From positions 124,001-188,000 of the forward strand of contig JAPDRO010000023.1 in NCBI GenBank assembly GCA_030247885.1: 64,000 nt of DNA. Reading direction: 5' to 3'. Below the pieces are notes generated by a model that was given only the letters and a program-made list of their open reading frames with translations, searched no databases and was not told the origin of the DNA. Origin of the DNA: Taxawa tesnikishii (nom. ined.) (taxonomy: Eukaryota > Ascomycota > Dothideomycetes > Dothideales). The translations under genes and the position numbers were made by a program. This document shows, one piece after another, positions 61,430 to 64,000 of this stretch; position 1 is the first letter of the stretch; the number at the start of each line of letters is the position of its first letter.

Positions 61430-62351
61430 GGTGGGGTGGTTCTAAGCTTCAGACGTGGAATACGTGAGATATTCTGGCTGACTGGTGGGATAGTGAACGT
61501 CTTAAGAACTTCTACAACATCAGAGGGAAGATACAAAGGTACGATCCCAATGGGTGAATATGTAGAAGTCCGAGAGTACTCCGGATGCTCTTGTGTTGAC
61601 TCTCCGCATCTCCCATAACCCGCATGATAGCCGTTCCTGGACCGAGGCATGACGGCAATGATGGCGAGATCGTGGGGAGGGAACAGCGGAGGCAGGGATT
61701 CCATTATCCGATCTTCTATATACAACACAAGCCGGTCTACCAAAGGGGACAGTGGTTGTTGAGCAAACCTCTCTTTTCATACATAGTTCTCTGCTGCATT
61801 GTGCCCGCTTTTTGCGGCCCTTTCCTCCGAGTGCTTCGCGCTTTGTTGGAAGAAGGACGCTGCCAATGAAAATCAGTCGCTTTCGTTCCTTGTCTCACTC
61901 TGCACTCTCCTAAAGCACAACGAAGCCTGAGTTTATCCAGTAGAATCGCGACACGCTATTACGTTGGTAAAGGTTTCAGTGCTCCGCATTCCCTTGCCAT
62001 TCCTCCGTAGCCCTCCTACAAGCTGTTGAAGGCCCCTATTGCACCGTGTAAAAGCTCGTTAAAGTCATTGTGAAGAACTAGTGGTGTCAATCTGTTGGCA
62101 TTACAGAGCCATGATCGGCACATTGCTTTGCCATTATTTACATGTCATGGCTGTGCCTGTTGGGCCATGAACGAACGATCATTGAAACGCCAGAACGCTA
62201 GCTCGCCCTTTCCTGTACAGCGAGCGCATACCAACTTCGTACCAACCCCTCCCATTCGCTTCAGCTCCAAGAAATCATGCAATGGTTGACGAGTAACAAC
62301 ATGCCGACATCATGGACTTCTACCTCTCCCGGTCGGAGCAAGAGCGTCCGT
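61430..62351. other. Intergenic region
   Basis: About 0.9 kb between two minus-strand genes. It holds the citrate synthase promoter and the 3' flank of the HECT ligase. Nothing further is seen. Confidence 0.5.

Positions 62352-64000
<1,649 letters not shown>

Overview
The window is nuclear DNA of a filamentous ascomycete, most likely a dothideomycete (inferred from protein style and gene structure, not from a database search). It has dense genes on both strands, short introns (about 46-135 nt) with GT...AG ends and CTGAC/CTAAC-type branch sites, and typical fungal proteins: Rsp5-type HECT ligase, Erg28, Rqc1, GPI-anchored cell-wall proteins, a secreted cutinase and a sugar-porter MFS transporter. 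No prokaryotic, organellar or viral segment was seen.

Layout. 1-471 ribosomal protein uS12/Rps23 (5' end cut off); 750-3086 (-) Afg1-type mitochondrial AAA ATPase; 3583-5340 (+) cysteine-rich GPI protein; 5506-6182 (-) Erg28; 7454-8746 (+) mitochondrial carrier; 10065-13343 (+) kelch-like membrane protein; 14585-16540 (-) MFS sugar transporter; 17569-18522 (-) GNAT acetyltransferase; 19411-21471 (-) Rqc1/TCF25; 22028-23928 (+) mitochondrial PP2C (Ptc5-like); 24290-25217 (-) steroid 5-alpha-reductase-like enzyme; 25577-27477 (+) polynucleotide kinase 3'-phosphatase; 27478-31240 gene-poor, with a small foldback element; 31241-32850 (+) serine/proline-rich protein; 34235-35591 (+) FAD monooxygenase; 36228-39276 (+) TCP11/Sok1 family; 40812-44453 (-) DENN protein with an embedded C1 zinc finger; 46758-46853 (-) tRNA-Leu(AAG) with an intron; 47458-49356 (+) SPF45-like splicing factor; 51157-53241 (-) GPI protein with two PAN/Apple modules; 56138-57951 (-) cutinase with a Gly/Leu/Ser repeat domain; 59744-61429 (-) mitochondrial citrate synthase; 62352-64000 (-) Rsp5-type HECT ligase (5' end cut off).

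The genes are ordinary, mostly unrelated core and cell-surface genes; there is no biosynthetic cluster. Several products share a compartment: Afg1, the carrier, the Ptc5-like phosphatase and citrate synthase are mitochondrial, and the PNKP has an upstream start that would add a mitochondrial presequence. Three genes encode secreted or wall-anchored proteins and one a secreted cutinase, which suits a plant- or surface-associated fungus.

The most important annotation point is technical. Eleven of the 22 protein genes keep family-level similarity across both sides of a one-base frame break. There are about 20 breaks, every one is a missing base, and nearly all lie in G/C or A/T runs. This is best read as homopolymer under-calling in the assembly rather than mass pseudogene formation. 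Gene spans are given across the breaks, and the breaks are listed under each gene. The most interesting biological leads are the Kex2-punctuated repeat domain in front of the cutinase, the dual-start PNKP, a duplicated wall-protein module whose two copies differ in introns, a C1 finger placed between cDENN and dDENN, and a 14-bp tandem array in a divergent promoter.
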